Under the pieces are notes generated by a model. The model made no database searches, was not told where the DNA came from, and was given only the letters and a program-made list of their open reading frames with translations. Source: Enterobacter cloacae complex sp. R_G8 (GTDB lineage Bacteria; Pseudomonadota; Gammaproteobacteria; Enterobacterales; Enterobacteriaceae). From it: a DNA stretch of 64,000 bases. Positions 26,898 to 35,017 of the stretch are shown here, piece by piece. The stretch lies in assembly GCF_024599795.1 (NCBI RefSeq), contig NZ_CP102246.1, forward strand, positions 3,348,001 to 3,412,000, given 5' to 3'. Each line of letters opens with the position of its first letter. Position 1 is the first letter of the stretch. Made by a program: the position numbers and the translations under genes.

Positions 26898-27680
26898 TTA
26901 CACGCCAAGGCTTGCCGGCAGCGGCGCCTTGAGCCACTGCTCAGAGAAGCCGTTCAGAGTGCCGTCTTTAATACCCTGTTCAATCAGCGCATCCACTTTC
27001 GCCTTCAGCGCCGGTTCGTTCTTCTTCAGACCGATAAAGCACGGTGAATCTTTCAGCATAAAGCTCGGCACCGGGGCTTTCTCCGCGTTCTGGCGCGAGA
27101 TGGCTGCCACCACAAGGTTGCCGGTGGCCACATACTGCACCTGTCCGGACAGATACGCCGACAGCGTGGTGTTGTTGTCCTCATAGCGTTTTACGTCTGC
27201 GTCTTTCGGCGCCAGGCTGGTCAGCACCATGTCCTCCACTGCACCACGCGTCACGCCGATGGTTTTGCCGCTCAGGGCGGCGGCATCTTTCAGTTCTGCG
27301 CCTTTCGGGCCAAACACGCCGAGGAAGAACGGCGCATAGGCGCGGCTAAAATCGATCACCTTTTCACGTTCCGCATTCTTCCCGAGGCTTGAGATCACCA
27401 GGTCCACCTTATCGGTTTGCAGATACGGCACGCGGTTGGCGCTGGTCACCGGAACCAGCTGCAGCTTGACCTTCATCTGTTTGGCCAGATAACGCGCCAT
27501 ATCGATGTCATAACCCTGCGGCTGCAGATCGGTCCCGACCGAGCCGAACGGCGGGAAATCCTGCGGAACGGCAATGCGGATGGTGCCGCGTTTCTCGATA
27601 TCCTGAAGCTGGTCCGCCTTTACAGGCAGGTTAGTGAACAGACAAACGGCCCCGGCCAGTGCAATCAACAATTTTTTCAT
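26898..27680 (-). CDS. hpxF: HpxF, periplasmic substrate-binding protein
   Basis: 260-residue extracellular solute-binding protein family 3. Signal peptide 1-21 (MKKLLIALAGAVCLFTNLPVKA) and the family sequence GTIRIAVPQDFPPFG then PQGYDIDMARYLAKQM are clear. It would capture a ureide (allantoate is the best guess) for HpxGHI. ATG 27680 follows GGGGAAGCACC. First gene of the hpxFGHIJK operon, behind a near-perfect -24/-12 promoter and a candidate HpxU operator. Confidence 0.86.
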   Translation of the reverse strand: MKKLLIALAGAVCLFTNLPVKADQLQDIEKRGTIRIAVPQDFPPFGSVGTDLQPQGYDIDMARYLAKQMKVKLQLVPVTSANRVPYLQTDKVDLVISSLGKNAEREKVIDFSRAYAPFFLGVFGPKGAELKDAAALSGKTIGVTRGAVEDMVLTSLAPKDADVKRYEDNNTTLSAYLSGQVQYVATGNLVVAAISRQNAEKAPVPSFMLKDSPCFIGLKKNEPALKAKVDALIEQGIKDGTLNGFSEQWLKAPLPASLGV

Positions 27681-27696
27681 GGTGCTTCCCCGTAAC

Positions 27697-27718
27697 GTTA
27701 ACATGAAACAAAAGATTC
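27697..27718. promoter_or_regulatory. Candidate HpxU operator before hpxF
   Basis: A 22-bp element with core TAACATGAAAC and right end ATTC that matches 16 of 22 positions of the element at 28780-28801 in the hpxU/hpxW divergent region. It lies between the -12 element of the hpxF promoter and the start codon, so a bound repressor would block early transcription. Confidence 0.55.
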
Positions 27719-27732
27719 TTTGAATTGGATTT

Positions 27733-27748
27733 TGCAACTAATGTGCCA
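27733..27748 (-). promoter_or_regulatory. Sigma54 (-24/-12) promoter of hpxFGHIJK
   Basis: Minus-strand TGGCAC-ATTAG-TTGCA is an exact match to the sigma54 consensus TGGCAC-N5-TTGCA, with GG-N10-GC spacing. Predicted transcript start near 27721, some 40 bases before the hpxF ATG. Fits a nitrogen-source operon. Confidence 0.82.
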
Positions 27749-27795
27749 GTTAAAGCGAAACGCGGGATTTTGTTGTAATGCCTTATAAAACGAGG

Positions 27796-27829
27796 ACGGG
27801 GCGGAAAAGCTGTCTCTTTTCCGCCCCGT
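27796..27829. terminator. Long hairpin terminator between hpxU and hpxF
   Basis: Perfect 14-bp stem ACGGGGCGGAAAAG (27796-27809) / CTTTTCCGCCCCGT (27816-27829) with a six-base loop. On the minus strand a short T-run follows after CCTCG. It lies 44 bases after the hpxU stop and insulates hpxU from the hpxF promoter. Confidence 0.75.
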
Positions 27830-27872
27830 TTCACTGCACCATTTAAATGCAAAGCACCACGCTGATGCCCCA

Positions 27873-28712
27873 TTATCGTTGTTCGAGCTCGTCCAAGTGC
27901 TGATACAGGGTGGCGATCTCATGAATGCGCGGACGGCCTTTATCGAGGATTTCATGCAGGAAGGCATTCGCCAGCAGGTTGATCAGGCTATTGACCGAGG
28001 CGTAGCTGTCATAGGCCGAGACGCTGTCCAGCGGGGCACAAAGCTGCCAGCTCGCCAGCGGAAACAGGCTGTGCGCCTGCGGCTCGCACATCAGCAGCAC
28101 CGGGATACCGCTGCCCTGAAGCTGCTGCAGCAGCGGACGGATAATGCGCGGTCGGCGGCGAAAGGCCATCATCACCACCAGATCGTCGGGGGTGAGATCC
28201 ACCAGCTCTTCGCTCAGGCTCTGCCCCGGCTGCGGCAGTACCAGCACCTGCCCGCGCGCCTGCAGCAGTTGCTGACGCAGGTGCAGCGCCGCCGGATAGG
28301 CGTTACGCATCCCGATAATGACAATGCGCCGCGCCTTTACCATGCACGCCATCGCGTCGGCAAACTGCTGGGCATCCAGAGCATTCACCCACTGGGTCAG
28401 GTTGGCCATCTCCTGCTTATAGTGACGCGCCAGCAGCGTGTTGCCCTGCACCGCGTCGCGGTTGTCGGTCAGCGGCATACCGCTCTGGCGCAGGGTACGC
28501 AGCTCATCACGCATGTCCTTATACTTCTCATAGCCCAGACGCTTAAACAGGCGGCTCACCGTGGCTTTCGACACCCCGCTCAGCTGCGCCAGCTCGGCGC
28601 TGTTGTAGCTGATCAGATCGTCGAAGTGGTCGAAAATAAAATCCGCCACCCGCTGCTCCTGCGGCGATAGTGACGCGTATTGTGCTTTCAGTCGTTCATC
28701 AAGCTGTTCCAT
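27873..28712 (-). CDS. hpxU: HpxU, RpiR-family repressor of allantoate genes
   Basis: 279-residue RpiR/MurR-type regulator. The N-terminal HTH_6 domain has LISYNSAELAQLSGVSKATVSRLFKRLGY (residues ~33-60); the C-terminal SIS domain spans ~125-260 (IVIIGMRNAYPAALHLRQQL), which usually binds a sugar phosphate or other small ligand. In Klebsiella HpxU is the repressor of the allantoate gene cluster. ATG 28712 is divergent from hpxW; a dyad with GAAA/TTTC arms between them is a likely operator that would also allow autoregulation. Confidence 0.86.
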   Translation of the reverse strand: MEQLDERLKAQYASLSPQEQRVADFIFDHFDDLISYNSAELAQLSGVSKATVSRLFKRLGYEKYKDMRDELRTLRQSGMPLTDNRDAVQGNTLLARHYKQEMANLTQWVNALDAQQFADAMACMVKARRIVIIGMRNAYPAALHLRQQLLQARGQVLVLPQPGQSLSEELVDLTPDDLVVMMAFRRRPRIIRPLLQQLQGSGIPVLLMCEPQAHSLFPLASWQLCAPLDSVSAYDSYASVNSLINLLANAFLHEILDKGRPRIHEIATLYQHLDELEQR

Positions 28713-28779
28713 AACGCCTCTGTAACGTTTGTTTCGTCTCTCGCTCTCTATTCATTAAGCATGCCAGCATATCAGCCGG

Positions 28780-28801
28780 GATAACATGAAACTTTTCATT
28801 C
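28780..28801. promoter_or_regulatory. Candidate HpxU operator between hpxU and hpxW
   Basis: Contains the perfect dyad ATGAAA-CT-TTTCAT (28786-28799), typical of RpiR-family operators, and shares TAACATGAAAC plus ATTC with the element at 27697-27718. It ends five bases before the -24 element of the hpxW promoter. Confidence 0.6.
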
Positions 28802-28806
28802 ATACC

Positions 28807-28822
28807 TGGAACAGCTTTTGCA
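28807..28822 (+). promoter_or_regulatory. Sigma54 (-24/-12) promoter of hpxWXYZ
   Basis: TGGAAC-AGCTT-TTGCA: ten of the eleven consensus bases of TGGCAC-N5-TTGCA, with GG-N10-GC kept. Predicted start near 28833, about 25 bases before hpxW. Confidence 0.75.
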
Positions 28823-28857
28823 GCGCCTTGTGACTTTCAGGGTTATGAGGACTGTTC

Positions 28858-30441
28858 ATGCAAAGTAATGTCTCCGTACACGGAATGGCGGTTGCCCCCC
28901 ATCATCTTGCCAGCCAGAGCGCACTGTCGGTGCTGCGCGACGGCGGTAGCGCGATTGAAGCGATGGTCGCGGCGGCGGCCACCATTGCCGTGGTCTATCC
29001 CCATATGAATGGCCTGGGCGGCGATGGCTTCTGGCTTATCGTCCCCCCCGGCGGCGAACCGATTGCCATCGATGCCAGCGGCGCGGCGGGATCGCTGGCG
29101 ACGCTTGCCGCCTATGGCGATCTGACACACATTCCCCACCGCGGGCCCCGTGCGGCGCTGACCGTGGCGGGTACCGTCAGTGGCTGGGAGGAGGCGCTTA
29201 AGGTCTCACACGCGCTGACGGGCAAGGCCCTGCCGCTGACGCGTTTGCTGGCAGATGCCATTGACTATGCCCGCAACGGCACGCCGGTCACGGCCTCGCA
29301 GGCCAGCGCCACCGCCAGTAAATTCGACGAACTGAAAGACCTGCCCGGCTTCGCGGAAACCTGGCTGGTTGACGGCAAACCACCGGAGGTCGGCAGCCGG
29401 TTTTATCAACCGGCGCTGGCCTCCACGCTGACACAACTTGCCGAAGAGGGTCTGGAGAGCTTTTATCGCGGCCCGCTGGCGGCGCGTCTGGCCCGTGGGA
29501 TGGAGACGCTCGGCCTGCCGATTACGCTGGCCGATTTGAACGCGCATGTCGCCCGGCGCACCACGCCGCTGAAATTAGCACATCAGCAGGGTGAGGTCTG
29601 GAACCTCGCCCCGCCGACGCAGGGGCTGGTATCGCTGGCGATCCTCGGCATTACCGACCGTCTGGCAATGGCCGATGCCGACGACGCCGGGACGGTTCAT
29701 CGTATTGTGGAAGCCACCAAACTGGCCTTTGGCCTGCGAGATGCCCACATCACCGACCCGCGCGAGCTGAAAACCGATATTCAGAGCCTGCTGGATCCTG
29801 CGGCGCTTCAGGCGCTCGCCGACCGGGTTGACGATAACCATGCCGCGCCGTGGGGCACCGGCAAAGGCCCCGGCGATACGGTGTGGATGGGGGTGATGGA
29901 TAACAGCGGCCTGGCCGTGTCGTTTATCCAGAGCATTTATTACGAGTTCGGCAGCGGCGTGGTGCTCCCGGATACCGGTATCGTCTGGCAGAACCGGGGG
30001 GCGTCGTTCAGCCTCGATTCCGCACATCTTCTGGCCCTCGCGCCGGGCAAACAGCCGTTCCATACCCTGAACCCGGCCGCGGCGCGTCTGAACGACGGAC
30101 GGGTAATGGTCTACGGCTCCATGGGCGGTGACGGTCAGCCGCAAACCCAGGCCACGCTCTTTACCCGCTATGTGGTGCAGGGTCTGCCGCTGCAGGAGAG
30201 CATCTCCCGTCCGCGCTGGCTGCTGGGGCGCACCTGGGGACAAACCTCAGACACCTTAAAAGTGGAAGGCCGGTTTTCCCCTGAGACGATCGCACGCCTG
30301 CAGGCGCTCGGCCACGAGGTGGAGATCTTCCCGGACTTTAGCGAAGCCATGGGCCACGCGGGGGCGATTGTCCGCCACCCGAACGGGCTGTTTGAAGGCG
30401 CGTTCGACCCGCGCAGCAACGGTGCCGCCGCCGGATACTGA
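28858..30441 (+). CDS. hpxW: HpxW, oxamate amidohydrolase proenzyme
   Basis: 527-residue Ntn-hydrolase of the gamma-glutamyltransferase fold. Klebsiella HpxW hydrolyses oxamate to oxalate and ammonia and self-cleaves into two chains. The predicted new N-terminal nucleophile is Thr341 in GPGDTVWMGVMDNSG, after which the small subunit begins. No signal peptide, unlike true GGT enzymes, so cytosolic. Other landmarks are HHLASQSALSVLRDGGSAIEA and the C-terminal GSMGGDGQPQTQ. ATG 28858; hpxX follows ten bases after the stop. Confidence 0.9.
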   Translation: MQSNVSVHGMAVAPHHLASQSALSVLRDGGSAIEAMVAAAATIAVVYPHMNGLGGDGFWLIVPPGGEPIAIDASGAAGSLATLAAYGDLTHIPHRGPRAALTVAGTVSGWEEALKVSHALTGKALPLTRLLADAIDYARNGTPVTASQASATASKFDELKDLPGFAETWLVDGKPPEVGSRFYQPALASTLTQLAEEGLESFYRGPLAARLARGMETLGLPITLADLNAHVARRTTPLKLAHQQGEVWNLAPPTQGLVSLAILGITDRLAMADADDAGTVHRIVEATKLAFGLRDAHITDPRELKTDIQSLLDPAALQALADRVDDNHAAPWGTGKGPGDTVWMGVMDNSGLAVSFIQSIYYEFGSGVVLPDTGIVWQNRGASFSLDSAHLLALAPGKQPFHTLNPAAARLNDGRVMVYGSMGGDGQPQTQATLFTRYVVQGLPLQESISRPRWLLGRTWGQTSDTLKVEGRFSPETIARLQALGHEVEIFPDFSEAMGHAGAIVRHPNGLFEGAFDPRSNGAAAGY

Positions 30442-30451
30442 GGAGAGAAGA

Positions 30452-30640
30452 ATGACAACACAACAACCTGACTGGCATGCCTACCTGGCGCAGATGGAGG
30501 CCGTGCTGGGCGTTGAGCTGGATGACGCCCGCCGCGCGGAGCTTCAGCTGCAGTTTAGCCGCATTGCCGCCATGGCCGCCCCGCTGATGGCGCTGCCGCT
30601 TGATGACCGTCTGGAGATCGCAGGAGTATACAAAGCATGA
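30452..30640 (+). CDS. hpxX: HpxX, AtzG-like small subunit (DUF4089)
   Basis: 62-residue acidic helical protein (MTTQQPDWHAYLAQMEAVLG, then RIAAMAAPLMALPLDD). It fits the DUF4089/AtzG group: short GatC-like chaperone subunits that pair with an AtzE-type amidase. AGGAGAG precedes ATG 30452. Its TGA overlaps the hpxY start (ATGA), a strong sign of a stoichiometric complex with HpxY. Called an oxalurate catabolism protein in Klebsiella; no separate activity is known. Confidence 0.85.
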   Translation: MTTQQPDWHAYLAQMEAVLGVELDDARRAELQLQFSRIAAMAAPLMALPLDDRLEIAGVYKA

Positions 30641-32034
30641 GGCTACACGAGATGAGTATCAGCGCGATCCAGCAGGCGCTGAGTGCAGGCGAATTAAGCG
30701 CCCGCGAGATCGCCCGTCAGACGCTGGAGGATATAGCGCGCATCAACCCGCAGATCAACGCCTGGACGGCGGTGACCGACGCGCGGATGCTGGCCGAGGC
30801 AGAAAATATCGACACCCTGCGCCGGGAAAAGCGCCCGCTGCCGCCGCTGGCGGGCGTGCCTTACGCGGTAAAAAACCTGTTTGATGTGGCCGGGCACACC
30901 ACCCTCGCCGGAGCCGAGCTGTTCAGCAAGCGTTCCGCTGCCAGCGCAGACAGCTTTGCGGTTCGCCAGCTACGCAGCGCGGGAGGACTGTTGTCCGGGA
31001 TGGTCAATATGGATGCCTATGCCTACGGCTTTACCACGGAAAACAGCCACTACGGCGCCACGCGTAATCCGCACGATCTGACGCGCATTGCAGGCGGCTC
31101 CTCCGGTGGCTCTGCCGCCGCCGTCGCCGCCGGGCTGGTCCATTTTTCACTGGGTACCGACACCAACGGGTCGATTCGCGTCCCGGCATCCCTGTGCGGA
31201 ATTTACGGCTTAAAACCGACCTTTGGCCGCCTGTCACGCTCCGGCAGCCACCCGTTTGTCGCCAGTCTCGATCATATTGGTCCGTTTGCCCGGCGCGTGT
31301 GCGATCTGGCGTCCGTGTACGATGCGCTGCAGGGACGAGACACCTGCGACCCTTTTCAGGCGGAGTCCTCACGCGAGCAGACGCGTCCCTTACTCGATCG
31401 CGGTCTGGATGGATTGCGTTGTGCGGTCCTCGGCGGCTATTTCAGCACGTGGTGTAATGATGATGCCCGGGAAGCCGTCGCGCGCGTGGCACGTGCTCTC
31501 GATGTCCAGGAGGAGCTTCAGTTCCCTGATGCGGAACTGGCCCGCTCTGCCGCATTCATCATCAGCGCCTCCGAAGGGGGGAACCAGTACCTGCCGTCTC
31601 TTCGCCGTGAGCCGGCGCGTTTCGAACCACACTCCCGCGAACGCCTGTTGGCAGGAGCGATGATCCCTTCCGCCTGGTATATTCAGGCCCAGCGTTTTCG
31701 CGCCCACGCCCGACAGGCCTGTAAGGTACTGTTTGAGCAGGCCGACGTGCTGATCGCCCCGGCAACGCCGCGCAGCGCCACGACGATCGGCGAGCAGACC
31801 ATGGAGATTAACGGGGAGCCACTGCCGGTGCGTGCCAGCATGGGGATGCTGACGCAGCCGATTTCGTTTCTGGGTTTGCCCGTCACCACCGTTCCGCTAC
31901 GCACCGCCCGGGGCGCGCCAATTGGTCTGCAGCTCATCGCAGCGCCGTTTAATGAACAAGCCTGCCTGCGCGTGGCGCGGGTCCTGGAAGCGAGCGGGAT
32001 AACCGATGCCCGTCCTGCGGAGATGGCACCATGA
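30637..32034 (+). CDS. hpxY: HpxY, AtzE-type amidase of oxalurate catabolism
   Basis: 465-residue amidase-signature hydrolase. The Ser-cisSer-Lys triad is recognisable: Lys in [13 protein letters not shown] (near residue 79), [14 protein letters not shown] at residues 153-166 (cis-Ser), and the nucleophile Ser in [15 protein letters not shown]. Closest type is AtzE, the 1-carboxybiuret hydrolase. With HpxX as small subunit it probably acts on oxalurate or a product of it; the reaction has not been settled. Overlaps both neighbours by four bases. Confidence 0.85.
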   Translation: MRLHEMSISAIQQALSAGELSAREIARQTLEDIARINPQINAWTAVTDARMLAEAENIDTLRREKRPLPPLAGVPYAVKNLFDVAGHTTLAGAELFSKRSAASADSFAVRQLRSAGGLLSGMVNMDAYAYGFTTENSHYGATRNPHDLTRIAGGSSGGSAAAVAAGLVHFSLGTDTNGSIRVPASLCGIYGLKPTFGRLSRSGSHPFVASLDHIGPFARRVCDLASVYDALQGRDTCDPFQAESSREQTRPLLDRGLDGLRCAVLGGYFSTWCNDDAREAVARVARALDVQEELQFPDAELARSAAFIISASEGGNQYLPSLRREPARFEPHSRERLLAGAMIPSAWYIQAQRFRAHARQACKVLFEQADVLIAPATPRSATTIGEQTMEINGEPLPVRASMGMLTQPISFLGLPVTTVPLRTARGAPIGLQLIAAPFNEQACLRVARVLEASGITDARPAEMAP

Positions 32035-32420
32035 TCAATCACGACGACATTAACCTTCCCTGGGTGGTGGCGGATGTCACTGCCGCATTTTACCGCTACG
32101 AAGATGCGCTGGTGAGCAACAACATTGCGGTGCTGGATGAGCTGTTCTGGCACGACAAAAACACGGTGCGACTGGGCGCGGGGGAAAACCTCTACGGCAT
32201 TGATGAAATCCGCGCCTTTCGCGCGGCACGGCCCTCCGCCGGGCTACAGCGAACGTTGCGCAATACCGTGATCACCACCTTCGGTGAGGATTATGCCGTG
32301 TGCAGCACCGAATTTACCCGCGAGGGGACGGAACGCATTGGCCGCCAGCAGCAGACGTGGGTGCGGTTTGTTTACGGGTGGCGCATTGTTGCGGCACAGG
32401 TGAGTGTGATGTCGTCGTAG
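32031..32420 (+). CDS. hpxZ: HpxZ, DUF3225/AtzH-like protein
   Basis: 129-residue NTF2-like protein (DUF3225). The segment PWVVADVTAAFYRYEDALVSNN and the end EGTERIGRQQQTWVRFVYGWRIVAAQVSVM are typical. AtzH, a relative in the cyanuric-acid pathway, is a small amide hydrolase, so HpxZ may be catalytic as well. ATG 32031 overlaps the hpxY TGA. Last gene of hpxWXYZ; a REP-like palindrome follows at once. Confidence 0.84.
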   Translation: MINHDDINLPWVVADVTAAFYRYEDALVSNNIAVLDELFWHDKNTVRLGAGENLYGIDEIRAFRAARPSAGLQRTLRNTVITTFGEDYAVCSTEFTREGTERIGRQQQTWVRFVYGWRIVAAQVSVMSS

Positions 32421-32448
32421 GCCGGGAAAGGCGCAGCCGCCACCCGGC
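32421..32448. repeat. REP-like palindrome between hpxZ and puuE
   Basis: GCCGGG (32421-32426) ... CCCGGC (32443-32448) with an inner GGCG/CGCC-type stem, placed exactly between two convergent genes. Same class as at 2325 and 56858. Confidence 0.72.
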
Positions 32449-32462
32449 AAAATACGGCTCAA

Positions 32463-33395
32463 TTATTTCTGAAACGGATGCACGTCCCGCCAGTGATCGG
32501 CAATTTGCTGGCGGGTACAGACCCAGACCCGCTCGTGCTGCTGCACATAATCCAGGAACCGCTGCAGCGCGCGAAAACGCCCCGGACGCCCCAGCAGACG
32601 GCAGTGCATGCCGATGGACATCATCTTCGGCGCACTTTCGCCCTCTTCATACAGCACGTCAAAGCTGTCTTTCAGGTAAGTATAAAACTGCTCAGCGGTA
32701 TTAAACCCCTGGGCGGTGGCGAAGCGCATGTCGTTCGCGTCCAGCGTGTAGGGCACGATCAGGTGCGGTTTACGGCTGCCATCGCTGCAGGCCACTTCCG
32801 TCCAGAAGGGCAAGTCGTCGCCATAGTAGTCGCTGTCGTAGTCAAAACCGCCGTGCTCAACCACCAGTTGGCGCGTGTTGGGGCTGTCGCGCCCGGTGTA
32901 CCAGCCCGTAGGCGGTTTGCCAAACAGATCGGTCAGCACGTGCACCGCTTTCTGCAGATGCTCACGTTCCTGGTTGATATCCATGTTCTGATAGTGGATC
33001 CAGCGCCAGCCGTGGCTGACCACGTCGTAATCCGCCGCCTTGATCGCCGCGACAATCTCCGGATGACGCGCCAGCGCCATCGCCACGCCAAAGACCGTCA
33101 GCGGCAGGCCGCGTTTCTGAAATTCATTGTGGATCCGCCAGAATCCGGCGCGGCTGCCGTATTCGTACAGGGAGTCCATGGACATATGTTTGTCCGGATA
33201 GCTGGCCGCTCCAATGATGTCCGAGAGAAACTGTTCCGACCCGGCATCGCCGTGCAGGACGTGGTTTTCTGCCCCCTCTTCATAATTGAGCACAAACTGC
33301 ACGGCGATGCGTGCCTGATCCGGCCACTGCGCATGCGGCGGGTTGCTGGCGTAGCCTCGCAGATCCCGCGGATAACCCTCTTCAAAAAGCCCCAT
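32463..33395 (-). CDS. puuE: PuuE/HpxB, polysaccharide-deacetylase-fold allantoinase
   Basis: 310-residue metal-independent allantoinase; it opens allantoin to allantoate. The NodB-like fold shows VQFVLNYEEGAENHVLHGD and DVVSHGWRWIHYQ, followed by GWYTGRDSPNTRQL. Length agrees with PuuE (~310). In Klebsiella the gene is hpxB in the hpxSAB operon, and here too the order is GntR regulator, racemase, allantoinase. ATG 33395; the racemase gene ends 18 bases upstream. Confidence 0.9.
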   Translation of the reverse strand: MGLFEEGYPRDLRGYASNPPHAQWPDQARIAVQFVLNYEEGAENHVLHGDAGSEQFLSDIIGAASYPDKHMSMDSLYEYGSRAGFWRIHNEFQKRGLPLTVFGVAMALARHPEIVAAIKAADYDVVSHGWRWIHYQNMDINQEREHLQKAVHVLTDLFGKPPTGWYTGRDSPNTRQLVVEHGGFDYDSDYYGDDLPFWTEVACSDGSRKPHLIVPYTLDANDMRFATAQGFNTAEQFYTYLKDSFDVLYEEGESAPKMMSIGMHCRLLGRPGRFRALQRFLDYVQQHERVWVCTRQQIADHWRDVHPFQK

Positions 33396-33413
33396 TGCTA
33401 CCCCCCCAAAAAA

Positions 33414-34157
33414 TTAAAATGGATTCAATGCCTGAAAATGTCCGCTTAACGGTTTGTTCTCCGGGAAGGCCAGATCCCCGTGCTTGCTGGTTGACAGCCC
33501 CAGCGCCACCAGCGATTCCACCATTTTCACCGCCGCGCTGACGCCGTCGATCACCGGCACGCGCAGCTCGCGCGTCAGCTCCTGGGCGAGCGTTGCCATC
33601 CCGCCACAGCCCAGCACAATGGCTCCGCAGCCATCCTCTTTCAGGGCCTGTATACAGCGCGCGCGCACTTTCTCCTGCGCCAGACCGGTGCCATCTTCCA
33701 GCGCCAGCACCGGGAGATCTATCGCGTGCAGGGCCGCGCAGCGATCGTGAAAGCCATACTGGTGCAGCAGATGACGGGCAATGATCAGCGTGCGCGGCAG
33801 CGTGGTGACAATGGAAAAGCGCGTCGCCACCAGCGTGGCCATATGCATGGCGGCTTCGGCAATGCCGACAACCGGCCCTTGTGCCAGCTCGCGCGCGGCC
33901 AGCAGCCCCGGATCGCCAAAGCAGGCAATCACGTGACCCGCCACCCCCTGCTCTCTGCCTTTTTTGATCTGTTCAAGGACACCCACGGCGGCAATGGCCT
34001 CATCAAAATGGCCTTCTATTGAGGGCACCCCCGTACCGGGGCAGACCGCGAGGATCTCCGTGCCCGGTGCAGCCACCGCGCGGGCGGCCGCGCCGATGGT
34101 TTCGGTCATCGCGAGGCTGGTATTGGGATTAATGACTTGTATACAGACAGACGACAT
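33414..34157 (-). CDS. hpxA: HpxA, allantoin racemase
   Basis: 247-residue Asp/Glu/hydantoin racemase-family enzyme that interconverts R- and S-allantoin, so both urate-derived forms can be used. The two catalytic cysteines are visible in VIACFGDPGLLAA and IVLGCGGMATLAQ; the N-terminus VCIQVINPNTS is the family signature. ATG 34157 overlaps the TAA of the GntR gene (TAATG), so translation is coupled. Confidence 0.88.
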   Translation of the reverse strand: MSSVCIQVINPNTSLAMTETIGAAARAVAAPGTEILAVCPGTGVPSIEGHFDEAIAAVGVLEQIKKGREQGVAGHVIACFGDPGLLAARELAQGPVVGIAEAAMHMATLVATRFSIVTTLPRTLIIARHLLHQYGFHDRCAALHAIDLPVLALEDGTGLAQEKVRARCIQALKEDGCGAIVLGCGGMATLAQELTRELRVPVIDGVSAAVKMVESLVALGLSTSKHGDLAFPENKPLSGHFQALNPF

Positions 34158-34873
34158 TACGACTCCTTGTGGCTGGCGAACAGCCGGGCAAAATCAGGCA
34201 GGCACTCACCCGCCCGTTCGAAACAGAGGCTGGCAACGATATGTTCAAAATGGTGCATCAGGGCATCGCTCAATGGCTGCAGCGCTTTCTGGCGCAGCAG
34301 CTCCACAAGCTGTTCATGATCGTTGCAGCGGCACCCCTGACGCCACGGCGCGCCCCAGGTGGCAATCACCAGCGAAGAGCGCTGGCTCAGGCGGGTCACC
34401 ATCTCCGTCAGGACCTGATTGCCGGAGATGGCCTGCAGCTGAATATGGAAATTTGCGGAGTGGCGGATCGCCGCCGGGCCGTCGTAAACCTCATGCGCCT
34501 GCTGCTCCTGACGGATGATTGACGCCAGCGCCGCCAGATGCGGTGGCTGACAGTGCGCCAGCACGTCCGGCAGATTGGCGACCTCCAGCAGCGCGCGGGT
34601 GCGGAAGATCTGCCGGGCCTCTTCGACCGTCGGGCTGGCAACGTGTGCACCACGTTTGGGCGTTAAGGTGACCATTTGCACAGCGGCGAGTCGCTGCAGC
34701 ACCTTACGGATGCCCGTACGGCTCACGCCAAAGACCTCCGCCAGCGCCTCTTCCGGCAATTTGCTTCCCGGTAGCAGCTGATGTTCGACAATCGCGGTCA
34801 TCAGCGCCTGAAAGATGGATTCGTCTTTGTCTTGCAGGTCTGGCGCGGCGTGCAGACTGTTCACGTTGTTCAT
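34157..34873 (-). CDS. hpxS: HpxS, GntR/FCD-family regulator of the allantoin genes
   Basis: 238-residue regulator: winged helix at ~20-80 (LPEEALAEVFGVSRTGIRKVLQRLA) and an all-helical FCD ligand domain to the end, with candidate metal-binding His near RHSANFHIQLQ. First gene of the hpxSAB operon. I chose ATG 34873, placed eight bases after GGAG, over an in-frame GTG twelve bases upstream. Tandem TTGTATACAA-like palindromes just upstream are likely binding sites. Confidence 0.86.
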   Translation of the reverse strand: MNNVNSLHAAPDLQDKDESIFQALMTAIVEHQLLPGSKLPEEALAEVFGVSRTGIRKVLQRLAAVQMVTLTPKRGAHVASPTVEEARQIFRTRALLEVANLPDVLAHCQPPHLAALASIIRQEQQAHEVYDGPAAIRHSANFHIQLQAISGNQVLTEMVTRLSQRSSLVIATWGAPWRQGCRCNDHEQLVELLRQKALQPLSDALMHHFEHIVASLCFERAGECLPDFARLFASHKES

Positions 34874-34906
34874 TAACCACTCCACTTTTTACTTTTCGCT
34901 ATCGAA

Positions 34907-34938
34907 TCGTATACATAAAAATAAAATATTGCATACAA
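34907..34938. promoter_or_regulatory. Candidate HpxS operators (two TTGTATACAA-like palindromes)
   Basis: TCGTATACAT (34907-34916) and TTGCATACAA (34929-34938), centres 22 bp apart, in the divergent region between hpxS and the NCS1 permease. Exact or near-exact copies recur at 34137-34146 (start of hpxA) and 35643-35652 (inside the permease gene). Confidence 0.58.
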
Positions 34939-34950
34939 GATTTATTATTT

Positions 34951-34966
34951 TGGCCTGGATCCTGCA
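34951..34966 (+). promoter_or_regulatory. Possible sigma54 promoter of the NCS1 permease/guaD operon
   Basis: TGGCCT-GGATC-CTGCA has the invariant GG-N10-GC spacing and eight of eleven consensus bases. The predicted start, near 34977, is 40 bases before the permease ATG. Weaker than the hpxF and hpxW sites. Confidence 0.55.
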
Positions 34967-35017
34967 ACACCGTCTGCACTCCCACTCAACGGGTTTTCAT
35001 TCACAGGAGCAGGTTTC

